Origin: an uncultured Pelagibacteraceae bacterium
GTDB taxonomy: Bacteria > Pseudomonadota > Alphaproteobacteria > Pelagibacterales > Pelagibacteraceae
Assembly: GCA_902596375.1 (NCBI GenBank)
Contig: CACJTU010000010.1
Span: 1-35,047, forward strand
Direction: 5' to 3'
Length of the DNA: 35,047 bases
Positions within the stretch are counted from its first letter, which is position 1; the number at the start of each line of letters is the position of its first letter. The notes beneath the pieces were generated by a model. It ran no database searches. It had not been told where the DNA came from and worked only from the letters and a program-made list of their open reading frames with translations. Below are positions 17,265-24,009 of the stretch, piece after piece. The position numbers were made by a program, and so were the translations under genes.

Positions 17265-18567
17265 AATATTTCTCATAATATTTTTTATAAGTGTGCTTTT
17301 ATTCTTTCTTGGATCTGGCATCTGGGTAGCAATAAGCATGATAGGTGTTTCAACAATTGGGATGATGCTATTTACTTCAAGACCAGTTGGAGATGCCATG
17401 GCAACTACGATATGGGGAACCTCATCATCATGGACATTAACAGCTTTACCATTGTTTGTTTGGATGGGTGAAATATTATTTAGGACCAAGTTATCTGAAA
17501 ATTTATTTGCTGGACTATCACCATGGATGCAAAAATTACCTGGTGGACTAATTCATGTAAATGTTGTTGGTTGTGCACTTTTTGCTGCAATTTCTGGTTC
17601 TTCTGCTGCAACTGTTGCAACAGTAGGTAAGATGTCTATCCCAGAACTAAGAAAAAGAAAATATCCAGAAAAAATTTTGTTAGGTAGTCTAGCTGGCTCA
17701 GGAACTTTAGGACTTCTTATACCTCCTTCAATAATATTAATAATTTATGGAGTAACTGTTCAAGAGTCTATAGCAAAGCTATTTATTGCAGGAATTATTC
17801 CAGGGATAATGATTGCACTTATATTTATGTCTTACGTGATGATTTGGTCTTTAGTAAATAAAAAAAGCATGCCAAAGTATGTAGAAAATTTTTCCTTTCT
17901 AGAAAAAATAAGAAAATCAAAACAACTATTACCAGTAATTATTTTAATATCAGCTGTGATTGGATCAATATATACTGGAGTTGCAACAGCAACTGAGGCA
18001 GCTTCTTTAGGTGTGGTAGGAGCTTTAATTTTATCTTACTTTCAAAAAAGCTTGACCATTGAAACATTTAAACAATCATTATTAGGAGCAACTAAAACAT
18101 CTTGTATGATTGCTTTTATTTTAGCTGGCTCTACATTCTTATCACTAGCTATGGGATTTACTGGTCTTCCGAGAAATCTAGCCATCTGGATACAAAATAT
18201 GGAGCTATCACCTTATGTATTAATTTTTGTATTAATGATTTTCTATATTATTCTTGGAATGTTTCTTGATGGAATTTCAGCAGTAGTACTTACAATGGCA
18301 ATCATTGAACCAATGATTAGACAAGCTGGTTTTGACATGATTTGGTTTGGAATATTTTTGGTTATTGTAGTTGAGATGGCACAAATCACACCACCTGTAG
18401 GATTTAATTTATTTGTTTTGCAAGGAATGGCTAACAAAGATATGGGATTTATTGCAAGAAGTGCTTTTCCATTATTTTTATTAATGATACTTGCAGTAAT
18501 ACTTGTTGTTATTTTCCCTGAAATTGCATTATGGATGCCTCAACAAATGGTTCAAAATATTAATTAA
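17257..18567 (+). CDS. dctM: TRAP transporter large permease subunit (DctM)
   Basis: 436 residues, the normal DctM length, with about a dozen membrane segments. Family motifs include FLGSGIWVAISMIG at the start, ALPLFVWMGEILFR, the small-residue stretch AAISGSSAATVATVGKMSIPEL (about residues 110-131, shown here in part), GSGTLGLLIPPSIILIIYG, and the C-terminal EMAQITPPVGFNLFVLQG. DctM carries the sodium-coupled translocation path. The 3' end overlaps the convergent TPR gene by 4 bp, leaving no room for a terminator. Confidence 0.95.
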   Translation: MTEIFLIIFFISVLLFFLGSGIWVAISMIGVSTIGMMLFTSRPVGDAMATTIWGTSSSWTLTALPLFVWMGEILFRTKLSENLFAGLSPWMQKLPGGLIHVNVVGCALFAAISGSSAATVATVGKMSIPELRKRKYPEKILLGSLAGSGTLGLLIPPSIILIIYGVTVQESIAKLFIAGIIPGIMIALIFMSYVMIWSLVNKKSMPKYVENFSFLEKIRKSKQLLPVIILISAVIGSIYTGVATATEAASLGVVGALILSYFQKSLTIETFKQSLLGATKTSCMIAFILAGSTFLSLAMGFTGLPRNLAIWIQNMELSPYVLIFVLMIFYIILGMFLDGISAVVLTMAIIEPMIRQAGFDMIWFGIFLVIVVEMAQITPPVGFNLFVLQGMANKDMGFIARSAFPLFLLMILAVILVVIFPEIALWMPQQMVQNIN

Positions 18568-19049
18568 TATTTTGATTTTTTTGTCCCATCAATAATTTGT
18601 TTCAATTCTTTATATTCTTCACAATTACAATTTTCTAATATTTTTAATCTTTCTTTGGCTAAATCTAATCTGTTTGTTGCAACATATAATTCACCTAAAT
18701 ACTCATTTATACCAATATGGTTTGGTTCAATTGCCAAACCTTGTAGATAATATTTTTCACCATTTTCATAATCACCAAGTTTTCGAGTAGTGAACCCTAG
18801 ATAATTTAAAGTATCAGCTTGATTAGGTTTCTTAGAATTTGATTTTAAAAGTAATTTTTGAGCTTTAGCATATCTTTTTTTTGCTTTCTCAAGTTTACCT
18901 TTTGCTTCATATTTTTTTGCCCACTTTATTGACTCAACTGCTTTTGCATAATCTGTTTTTACTTTTGCAGGTTTAGGATCTGATCCTGCTGAAAATGAGT
19001 TTGTAGCAAATAATGTTAAACAAACAATTATAAATAGTTTTTTAATCAT
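18564..19049 (-). CDS. Secreted TPR-repeat protein, function unknown
   Basis: 161 residues with a signal peptide (MIKKLFIIVCLTLFATNSFS). It is followed by a lysine/alanine-rich helical part (YEAKGKLEKAKKRYAKAQKLL) and two clear tetratricopeptide units: NQADTLNYLGFTTRKLGDYENGEKYYLQGLAIEPN and HIGINEYLGELYVATNRLDLAKERLKIL (both listed in part of a continuous chain). A CNC near the C-terminus is notable for a periplasmic protein. The gene lies downstream of pxpA, overlapping it by 8 bp, so the two are cotranscribed. Its link to pyroglutamate metabolism or the adjacent TRAP system is positional only. Confidence 0.75.
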   Translation of the reverse strand: MIKKLFIIVCLTLFATNSFSAGSDPKPAKVKTDYAKAVESIKWAKKYEAKGKLEKAKKRYAKAQKLLLKSNSKKPNQADTLNYLGFTTRKLGDYENGEKYYLQGLAIEPNHIGINEYLGELYVATNRLDLAKERLKILENCNCEEYKELKQIIDGTKKSKY

Positions 19050-19821
19050 TTTTAAATTTCTCCATTTTATTCAAAGGTTTTAATTGCAGCCCATTTTCTA
19101 TTAAATTTTCTCTAATTGATTTTGCTGTAGACAATGAACTTTCATTATCCCCATGTATGCACACAGAGTCTATTTCACAAGGTATCTGCTTTCCACTGTG
19201 ACAATTAAGTGACTGATTTTTAACCATATTTAATACGTGTTTTTTAGCTTCTTCTGGATCAGTAATAAGAGCGTGTGGTTTTTTTCTAGAAACCAAATTA
19301 CCATCATCCTCATAATTTCTATCTGCAAAAATTTCACAAGCTATACGCATGTTAAGTTTTTTTGCTGCTTCTTCCATTTTAGATCCTGTTGGAACCAAAT
19401 AAATTAAATCTTTATTAATTTCATTTATGGCTTTTGCTAAAGTAGTAGCTAAATCTATATCCTCACAAGCCATATTATTTAAAGCACCGTGTGGTTTTAT
19501 GTGTGTAACATTCTCTCCATGATCTTGAGCAATTTTTTGAAGAATTTCATATTGATCAATAATCAACTGCCTTACCTCATTAGATGGAAGATTCATTCTT
19601 TGCCTTCCAAAATTTTCAGGGTCATTAAATGACGGATGCGCTCCAATACTAACACCATTTTTTTTTGAAATTTGAACTACTTGATTCATCGACTCACTAT
19701 CACCTGCATGATAACCACATGCGATATTTGCAGAATTAACTATTTCTAGTAAATCTGGATCATACTTATTTGAATGATGTTTTGATTTTTCACCTAAATC
19801 GCAATTTATATTAATTTCCAT
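19042..19821 (-). CDS. pxpA: 5-oxoprolinase subunit A (LamB/YcsF family)
   Basis: PxpA, PxpB and PxpC together form the prokaryotic ATP-dependent 5-oxoprolinase that opens pyroglutamate to L-glutamate. The LamB/YcsF features are clear: INCDLGEKS at the N-terminus, NSANIACGYHAGDSESM, GVSIGAHPSFNDPENFGRQRM, HIKPHGALNNMA, and CIHGDNESS at the C-terminus. I chose the ATG at 19821 (259 residues, beginning MEININCDLGE), because the family starts right at this strand. An upstream in-frame ATG at 19845 would add eight unconserved residues and put the start 3 bp from the divergent pxpB start. pxpA is on the opposite strand from pxpB and pxpC, which is less common than one pxpABC operon. Confidence 0.93.
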   Translation of the reverse strand: MEININCDLGEKSKHHSNKYDPDLLEIVNSANIACGYHAGDSESMNQVVQISKKNGVSIGAHPSFNDPENFGRQRMNLPSNEVRQLIIDQYEILQKIAQDHGENVTHIKPHGALNNMACEDIDLATTLAKAINEINKDLIYLVPTGSKMEEAAKKLNMRIACEIFADRNYEDDGNLVSRKKPHALITDPEEAKKHVLNMVKNQSLNCHSGKQIPCEIDSVCIHGDNESSLSTAKSIRENLIENGLQLKPLNKMEKFKND

Positions 19822-19829
19822 AGTCTCTA

Positions 19830-19845
19830 ATGTTAAGTATAACAT
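19830..19845. promoter_or_regulatory. Shared dyad with overlapping divergent -10 elements, pxpA/pxpB
   Basis: The 27 bp between the divergent pxpA and pxpB starts hold a perfect inverted repeat ATGTTA-AGTA-TAACAT (19830-19845). Inside it, TATAAC (plus strand, 19838-19843) and TATACT (minus strand, 19836-19841) are both -10-like and overlap. The plus-strand element is so close to the pxpB ATG (5 bases) that a leaderless transcript is expected. Motif reading is direct; promoter function is inference. Confidence 0.45.
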
Positions 19846-19848
19846 GAC

Positions 19849-20523
19849 ATGATAAAAAATATATCAAATCTTGGTGACGCAGCTTTGTACTGTGATTTTG
19901 GTAATGAAGTAAATAAATCAATTAATTCACAAGTAATAAAATATTTTAAAACTATTAAAGAAAAAAAATTTGAAGGGATAAATAATTTAACACCTTCTTA
20001 TAACAAACTAATTATTTCTTATGATCTAAAAAAAACAAATTTTAAAGAAGTAAAAAATTATGTTGAAAACATTAATGCTCAAGACTCAAAAGATATAAAT
20101 TCAAAAAAATTAGAAATACCAGTTTGTTGTCATGAAAATTTTTCAATGGACATTAAAAGATTGGAAGAAATATTAAAATTAAGTAGAGAAAAAATTTTAG
20201 AGAATTTTTTAAATAAGGAATATTTTTGTTACATGACAGGGTTTATTGCTGGCATGCCTTTTCTTGGTGACTTAGATGAGAATATGCGAGCTCAACGTTT
20301 AGAAACCCCAAGAGTAAAAGTACCCAAGGGATCTGTTGCATTAACTGAGCAATTTGCAAACATTTATACATTTGAAAGTCCAGGTGGATGGAATATTTTG
20401 GGAAATACTCCTTTAGATGTTTTTGATAGTTCAAAAGAAGACAAACCAAACCTAATTAATCCAGGAGATACAGTAGTTTTCAAAGAAATTACTTTAGATC
20501 AGTATAAAAATTATAATGAGTAG
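19849..20523 (+). CDS. pxpB: 5-oxoprolinase subunit B (KipI family)
   Basis: 224 residues of the KipI/PxpB family (allophanate hydrolase subunit 1-like). Diagnostic segments are NLGDAALYCDFG at the N-terminus, EIPVCC in the middle, FCYMTGFIAGMPFLGDLDE (the family's F-x-P-G-F-like turn with G-F-I-A-G-M), ETPRVKVPKGSVALTEQFANIYT, and ESPGGWNILGNTPLDVFD. With PxpC and PxpA it hydrolyses ATP to open 5-oxoproline in the cytoplasm. It overlaps pxpC by 8 bp (ATGAGTAG). No Shine-Dalgarno is visible before its ATG, consistent with a leaderless transcript. Confidence 0.93.
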   Translation: MIKNISNLGDAALYCDFGNEVNKSINSQVIKYFKTIKEKKFEGINNLTPSYNKLIISYDLKKTNFKEVKNYVENINAQDSKDINSKKLEIPVCCHENFSMDIKRLEEILKLSREKILENFLNKEYFCYMTGFIAGMPFLGDLDENMRAQRLETPRVKVPKGSVALTEQFANIYTFESPGGWNILGNTPLDVFDSSKEDKPNLINPGDTVVFKEITLDQYKNYNE

Positions 20524-21460
20524 CAATTATTTAGAAATAATTAGACCTGGAATTAATACTACTTTTCAAGATAAAGGCAGGGATCATCTTTATCATATTG
20601 GCATACCATTTAGTGGTGCTATGGATAATAGAAATTATCTTATAGCTAATAAACTTGTTAATAATAATTTAGACTCTGCAGTGATAGAGTTTGCATATCA
20701 AGGTCCTCATATAAAATATTCTGGAGAAAAAATTAATTGTGCCATCACTGGAGATGTAATTTTTTCAATTAAAAAAAAAGATACTGAAATTGAGGGTAAA
20801 TGTTACGAAAGTTATCAAATTGAAAATGGAGATGAGATAAATATCATATCTACAAATAAATCAGTTTATGGATATTTAGCATTAGGTGGAGAGTTCGATT
20901 TAAAATTTCAATGGAATAGTTGTTCTATAAATACGAAAGCAAATATTGGATCTAATGATGGAAAAAAATTAGATGTAGGTCAAAGAATTAATTTAAAAAA
21001 AATAAATTCAAATAAAGATATTAAAAAAACTAATTACATTAATACCAAAATAGAAAACATAAGGGTGATCAAAGGCACTAATTTTGATTACTTTTCTGAA
21101 GAAGGTAAAAAAATATTTTATGAAAAGGAATTCACAGTATCCAAACTTTCAGACAGAATGGGTATGAGACTAGAGGGACCTAAAATTGATAATATTGTGA
21201 ATACTAACATAAAATCAGAGGGTTTGATTAAAGGTGTAATCCAAGTACCGGCAGACGGAAATCCAATTATAATGCTTTCAGATCATGGTACTATTGGTGG
21301 TTATCCAAAAATTGGAGTTGTGGCTAGTGTCGATTATGACCGATTGGTACAGATGTCTCCTGGTTCAAAAATAAAATTTAAAGAGATTAATTTATCTGAT
21401 GCAGAGACTTTATTTAAGTTATATGAAATGGAAACTCAAAATTTACTATCACAAATTTAA
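20516..21460 (+). CDS. pxpC: 5-oxoprolinase subunit C (KipA/biotin-dependent carboxyltransferase-like family)
   Basis: 314 residues of the KipA/PxpC family (allophanate hydrolase subunit 2-like). The N-terminal signature is RPGINTTFQDKGRDHLYHIG followed by IPFSGAMDNRNYLIANKLV. The middle has YGYLALGGEFD, and the C-terminal half has SDRMGMRLEGP, KGVIQVPADGNPIIMLSDHGTIGGYPKIG and VVASVDYDRL. It forms the catalytic PxpBC complex with the overlapping pxpB product and works with PxpA. The next gene starts by a one-base stop/start overlap. Confidence 0.94.
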   Translation: MSSNYLEIIRPGINTTFQDKGRDHLYHIGIPFSGAMDNRNYLIANKLVNNNLDSAVIEFAYQGPHIKYSGEKINCAITGDVIFSIKKKDTEIEGKCYESYQIENGDEINIISTNKSVYGYLALGGEFDLKFQWNSCSINTKANIGSNDGKKLDVGQRINLKKINSNKDIKKTNYINTKIENIRVIKGTNFDYFSEEGKKIFYEKEFTVSKLSDRMGMRLEGPKIDNIVNTNIKSEGLIKGVIQVPADGNPIIMLSDHGTIGGYPKIGVVASVDYDRLVQMSPGSKIKFKEINLSDAETLFKLYEMETQNLLSQI

Positions 21461-22332
21461 TGAATTTTTTATCAAAAATACCAGGTCCTTTTTTAGTTTT
21501 TTTAGGAGCTTGTGCATTAAGTTTTGGAGGTTTAATTGTTAAGTCTTTTGACGGATCTACACTTTGGCAAATATTATTTTGGAGATCACTTTTCTTTATT
21601 GGAGTAATTACAATTTTTTTAATCTTTACTTACAAAGGAAAAATTTTTAGTGCTCTTTATAAATCTGGAATTCCAGGTTTGTTTGGAGGTATAATTTTAT
21701 CCATTGGATTTGCTAGCTATGTATTTGCTATGTATGAAACAACAGTAGCTAATGCAAACTTTATAATTCAAACGCAAGCTTTGTTTTTAGCAATTTTTGG
21801 TTATGTATTTTTAAAGGAAAAAATTTCCAAAATTACATTAACTTGCATTATTACAGCAGTTGTTGGCATCATTTTAATGTTAGGAAGTTCACTAACACCA
21901 GGTCAAATGACTGGAAACTTAGTTGCATTTATCATGCCGATATCATTTGCAATCTTAATTTTAATTGTCAGAAAATATCCAAAAGTCGACATGATACCTT
22001 TACAATTGGTTGCTGGAATTTTTGCAACACTAATAGGTTTGTTTATGTCACCGAGTATTTTGGTTTCAACAAATGATATTTTTTTAGGTTTCATTGCAGG
22101 ATTTTTTCAAGTTGGACTTGGATTTATACTTATAACAATTGGAGCAAGATCAACTCCTTCAGCATTTGTTGGAATCATTATGTTAACCGAAGCTGTTCTA
22201 GGACCTATGTGGGCATGGATGTTTGCAAACGAAAATCCGCCACTAACTGTACTTTTTGGGGGAGCCGTAGTTATAACAGCAGTAGTTATACAGTTTTTGT
22301 CTCCATTACTTGTTAAAAAGGTAGCTAAATAA
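21460..22332 (+). CDS. EamA (DMT superfamily) transporter
   Basis: 290 residues with about ten hydrophobic segments in two similar halves, the EamA duplication. The first half has ALSFGGLIVKSFDGSTLWQ and ILFWRSLFFIGVITIFLI, then YVFAMYETTVANANFIIQTQALFLAIFGYVFLKEKI; the second repeats the pattern with IGARSTPSAFVGIIMLTEAVLGPMWAW (segments abbreviated). These proteins move small metabolites, often exporting amino acids. It directly follows pxpC in the same operon, so a link to glutamate or pyroglutamate handling is possible but unproven. No intrinsic terminator follows before the gcv promoter. Confidence 0.88.
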   Translation: MNFLSKIPGPFLVFLGACALSFGGLIVKSFDGSTLWQILFWRSLFFIGVITIFLIFTYKGKIFSALYKSGIPGLFGGIILSIGFASYVFAMYETTVANANFIIQTQALFLAIFGYVFLKEKISKITLTCIITAVVGIILMLGSSLTPGQMTGNLVAFIMPISFAILILIVRKYPKVDMIPLQLVAGIFATLIGLFMSPSILVSTNDIFLGFIAGFFQVGLGFILITIGARSTPSAFVGIIMLTEAVLGPMWAWMFANENPPLTVLFGGAVVITAVVIQFLSPLLVKKVAK

Positions 22333-22334
22333 AT

Positions 22335-22364
22335 TTCACATAAACATTTTAAATGTGTTATAAA
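22335..22364 (+). promoter_or_regulatory. Promoter of the glycine riboswitch-gcv operon
   Basis: TTCACA (22335-22340, one mismatch from TTGACA) and TATAAA (22359-22364, one mismatch from TATAAT) are 18 bp apart. A start about 7 bases downstream would be at 22371, exactly where P1 of the first glycine aptamer begins. That coincidence makes this promoter more credible than most AT-rich matches. The spacer contains a dyad, ACATTT-T-AAATGT (22344-22356). Confidence 0.65.
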
Positions 22365-22370
22365 TTTATA

Positions 22371-22506
22371 TACGGGAGAGACTACTTTTGTAGCGCCGAA
22401 GGAGCAACCACCCCGGAAACTCTCAGGCAAAAGGACCGTACATATTAACTCTGGAAAGAGAATTATTCTCGCCGACGGAGCAAATCTCTCAGGCACCAAG
22501 ACAGAG
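22371..22506 (+). ncRNA. Tandem glycine riboswitch (gcvT motif, two aptamers)
   Basis: Two aptamers of the gcvT RNA family lie in series. Aptamer 1 (22371-22440) is closed by P1 UACGG/CCGUA and contains GGGAGAGACU, the conserved GCGCCGAAGGAGCAACC and CUCUCAGGCAAAAGGAC. Aptamer 2 (22449-22506) is closed by CUCUG/CAGAG and contains GGAAAGAGAA, GCCGACGGAGCAAAUCU and CUCAGGCACCAAGAC. The 8-base gap between them is the linker. Binding of glycine switches on the downstream glycine cleavage genes in known examples. The element starts at the predicted transcription start and ends 19 bases before the gcvT ATG. No terminator hairpin with a U-run follows, so control is likely at translation. Confidence 0.96.
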
Positions 22507-22528
22507 GGGGCAAAGAAGAGTTAATATG
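22441..22528 (+). promoter_or_regulatory. Expression platform: linker/P1 strand complementary to gcvT RBS and AUG
   Basis: The segment 22441-22452 (CATATTAACTCT) is a perfect 12-base reverse complement of 22517-22528 (AGAGTTAATATG), which spans the Shine-Dalgarno-like GAG and the gcvT start codon. The last four bases of the first segment are also the 5' strand of aptamer-2 P1 (CUCUG with CAGAG at 22502-22506). The two pairings exclude each other, giving an OFF state with the AUG buried and a glycine-bound ON state with it free. Complementarity is seen directly; the switching model is inference. Confidence 0.75.
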
Positions 22529-23629
22529 GAAATAAAAAAAACATCACTAAATAAACTTCATCAAAGTAAGAACGCTAAGTTTGTCGAATTTGCTGGCTAC
22601 GAAATGCCTATTCAGTATAGCAAAGGTATTATTGAAGAGCATAAATTCACAAGATCTCACTCTGGAATATTTGATGTATCACATATGGGTCAGTTATTCA
22701 TATATGGCGATGAAACTTTAACAGAAGAATTAGAAAAGATTTTTCCATTAGATTTAAAAAATCTAAAACAAAACTGCTCTAAGTATAGTTTTTTAATGAA
22801 TGAGGATGCAGGAATTTATGATGATTTAATCATCACCAAAATAGAGGAGGGGTATTTAATTATCCTAAATGCTGCATGCAAAGATAAAGACTTTGAGATT
22901 TTATCTAATTTACTAGGTTCAAAATTCAAAATGAATTTAGATAACAATAGATCTTTGATAGCAATTCAAGGACCTAAGTCTGTTGAAATTTTAAACTCAA
23001 TTATAAATGGGGTCGATCAACTAAATTTTATGACAGGAAATTGGTTCGATTCTGATAATCAAAAGTTATTTGTCACAAGATCAGGTTATACAGGGGAGGA
23101 TGGATTTGAAATTTCAATTTCTAACGATAAAGCTGAAAAATTCGTTGAAAATTTAATAGAAAAGGGAGCACAACTTATAGGACTTGGGGCAAGAGATACC
23201 TTGAGATTAGAAGCTGGATTATGTTTATATGGTCACGAATTAGATATAAATAAAACACCAGTTGAGGCAAACCTTAGATGGGCAATCTCGAAATCTAGAT
23301 TATCCAATGGAGGTTTTATAGGATCGAAAAAAATTATGAACCAAATGCAAGATGGAGCAAGCCAAATAAGAGTAGGGATCAAACCCGAAGGTAGATTGAT
23401 TGCTAGAGAAAAAACTAAAATATTTGATGATACAGATACACAAATCGGTGAGATAACTAGTGGTACGTTTGGACCAAGTGTGAATGGTCCTATAGCGATG
23501 GGTTATGTTAATAAAGAATTTTCAAAAGTTGATACTAAAATTTTGCTTGAGGTAAGAGGGAAAAAACATCCAGCAAATGTTTGCGCATTACCATTTTATA
23601 AAAAAAATTATGTGAAAGGAGTAAATTAA
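22526..23629 (+). CDS. gcvT: Glycine cleavage system T protein (aminomethyltransferase)
   Basis: GcvT releases ammonia from the aminomethyl-lipoyl H protein and makes 5,10-methylene-THF. The 367 residues fit the family. Visible features are the start [24 protein letters not shown] (in part), [49 protein letters not shown], the [12 protein letters not shown] motif, [22 protein letters not shown], and the C-terminal [18 protein letters not shown]. It is the first gene of the gcvT-gcvH-gcvP operon. The ATG lies in the switching helix of the glycine riboswitch. Its stop overlaps the gcvH ATG by one base. Confidence 0.97.
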   Translation: MEIKKTSLNKLHQSKNAKFVEFAGYEMPIQYSKGIIEEHKFTRSHSGIFDVSHMGQLFIYGDETLTEELEKIFPLDLKNLKQNCSKYSFLMNEDAGIYDDLIITKIEEGYLIILNAACKDKDFEILSNLLGSKFKMNLDNNRSLIAIQGPKSVEILNSIINGVDQLNFMTGNWFDSDNQKLFVTRSGYTGEDGFEISISNDKAEKFVENLIEKGAQLIGLGARDTLRLEAGLCLYGHELDINKTPVEANLRWAISKSRLSNGGFIGSKKIMNQMQDGASQIRVGIKPEGRLIAREKTKIFDDTDTQIGEITSGTFGPSVNGPIAMGYVNKEFSKVDTKILLEVRGKKHPANVCALPFYKKNYVKGVN

Positions 23630-24009
23630 TGAGCGAAGTAAAATTTTCAAAAGAACATGAGTGGATTACTTTAGAGGGAGATGTAGCTACAATAGGAATT
23701 ACAAAACATGCAACAGAAATGCTTGGCGACATCGTTTTTGCAGAACTTCCTGAAAAAGGATCTAATGTTGAAAAAGATGGTACTGCAGGAGTAGTAGAAT
23801 CTACGAAAGCTGCTAGTGATGTTTATACTCCAGTTAGTGGTGAAGTAGTAGATACTAATCAAGCTATTGTAGATGATCCATCTAAAATTAATGAAGATCC
23901 AGAGGGTTCAGCATGGTTTTTTAAACTTAAAATGAAAGATCAATCTGAAATGGATAGTCTTATGAATAAAGAAGAATACGATAAATTTGCAAAGGAGAGT
24001 GCTAGCTAA
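23629..24009 (+). CDS. gcvH: Glycine cleavage system H protein
   Basis: A 126-residue carrier that shuttles the aminomethyl group on a lipoyl arm between GcvP, GcvT and the L protein. The lipoyl attachment lysine is Lys60 in [19 protein letters not shown], the standard motif. The N-terminal KFSKEHEWI and C-terminal GSAWFFKLK segments are also typical. One-base overlaps join it to gcvT upstream and gcvP downstream, so all three should be made in step. No lpd/L-protein gene or lipoate-attachment gene is in the window. Confidence 0.97.
   Translation: MSEVKFSKEHEWITLEGDVATIGITKHATEMLGDIVFAELPEKGSNVEKDGTAGVVESTKAASDVYTPVSGEVVDTNQAIVDDPSKINEDPEGSAWFFKLKMKDQSEMDSLMNKEEYDKFAKESAS

Noticed and set aside
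22344-22356. Hairpin as a terminator for the pxpBC-EamA operon
   Set aside because: The stem is short and AT-rich with a 1-base centre and no T-run, and it falls inside a good promoter spacer.
22107-22499. Minus-strand open frame across the EamA end and the riboswitch
   Set aside because: It runs antisense to a well-supported transporter gene and a structured RNA, and its translation has no recognisable domain.
22371-22506. Riboswitch acting by transcription termination
   Set aside because: No terminator stem followed by a U-run lies between aptamer 2 and the gcvT start, while a 12-bp helix that hides the AUG is present.
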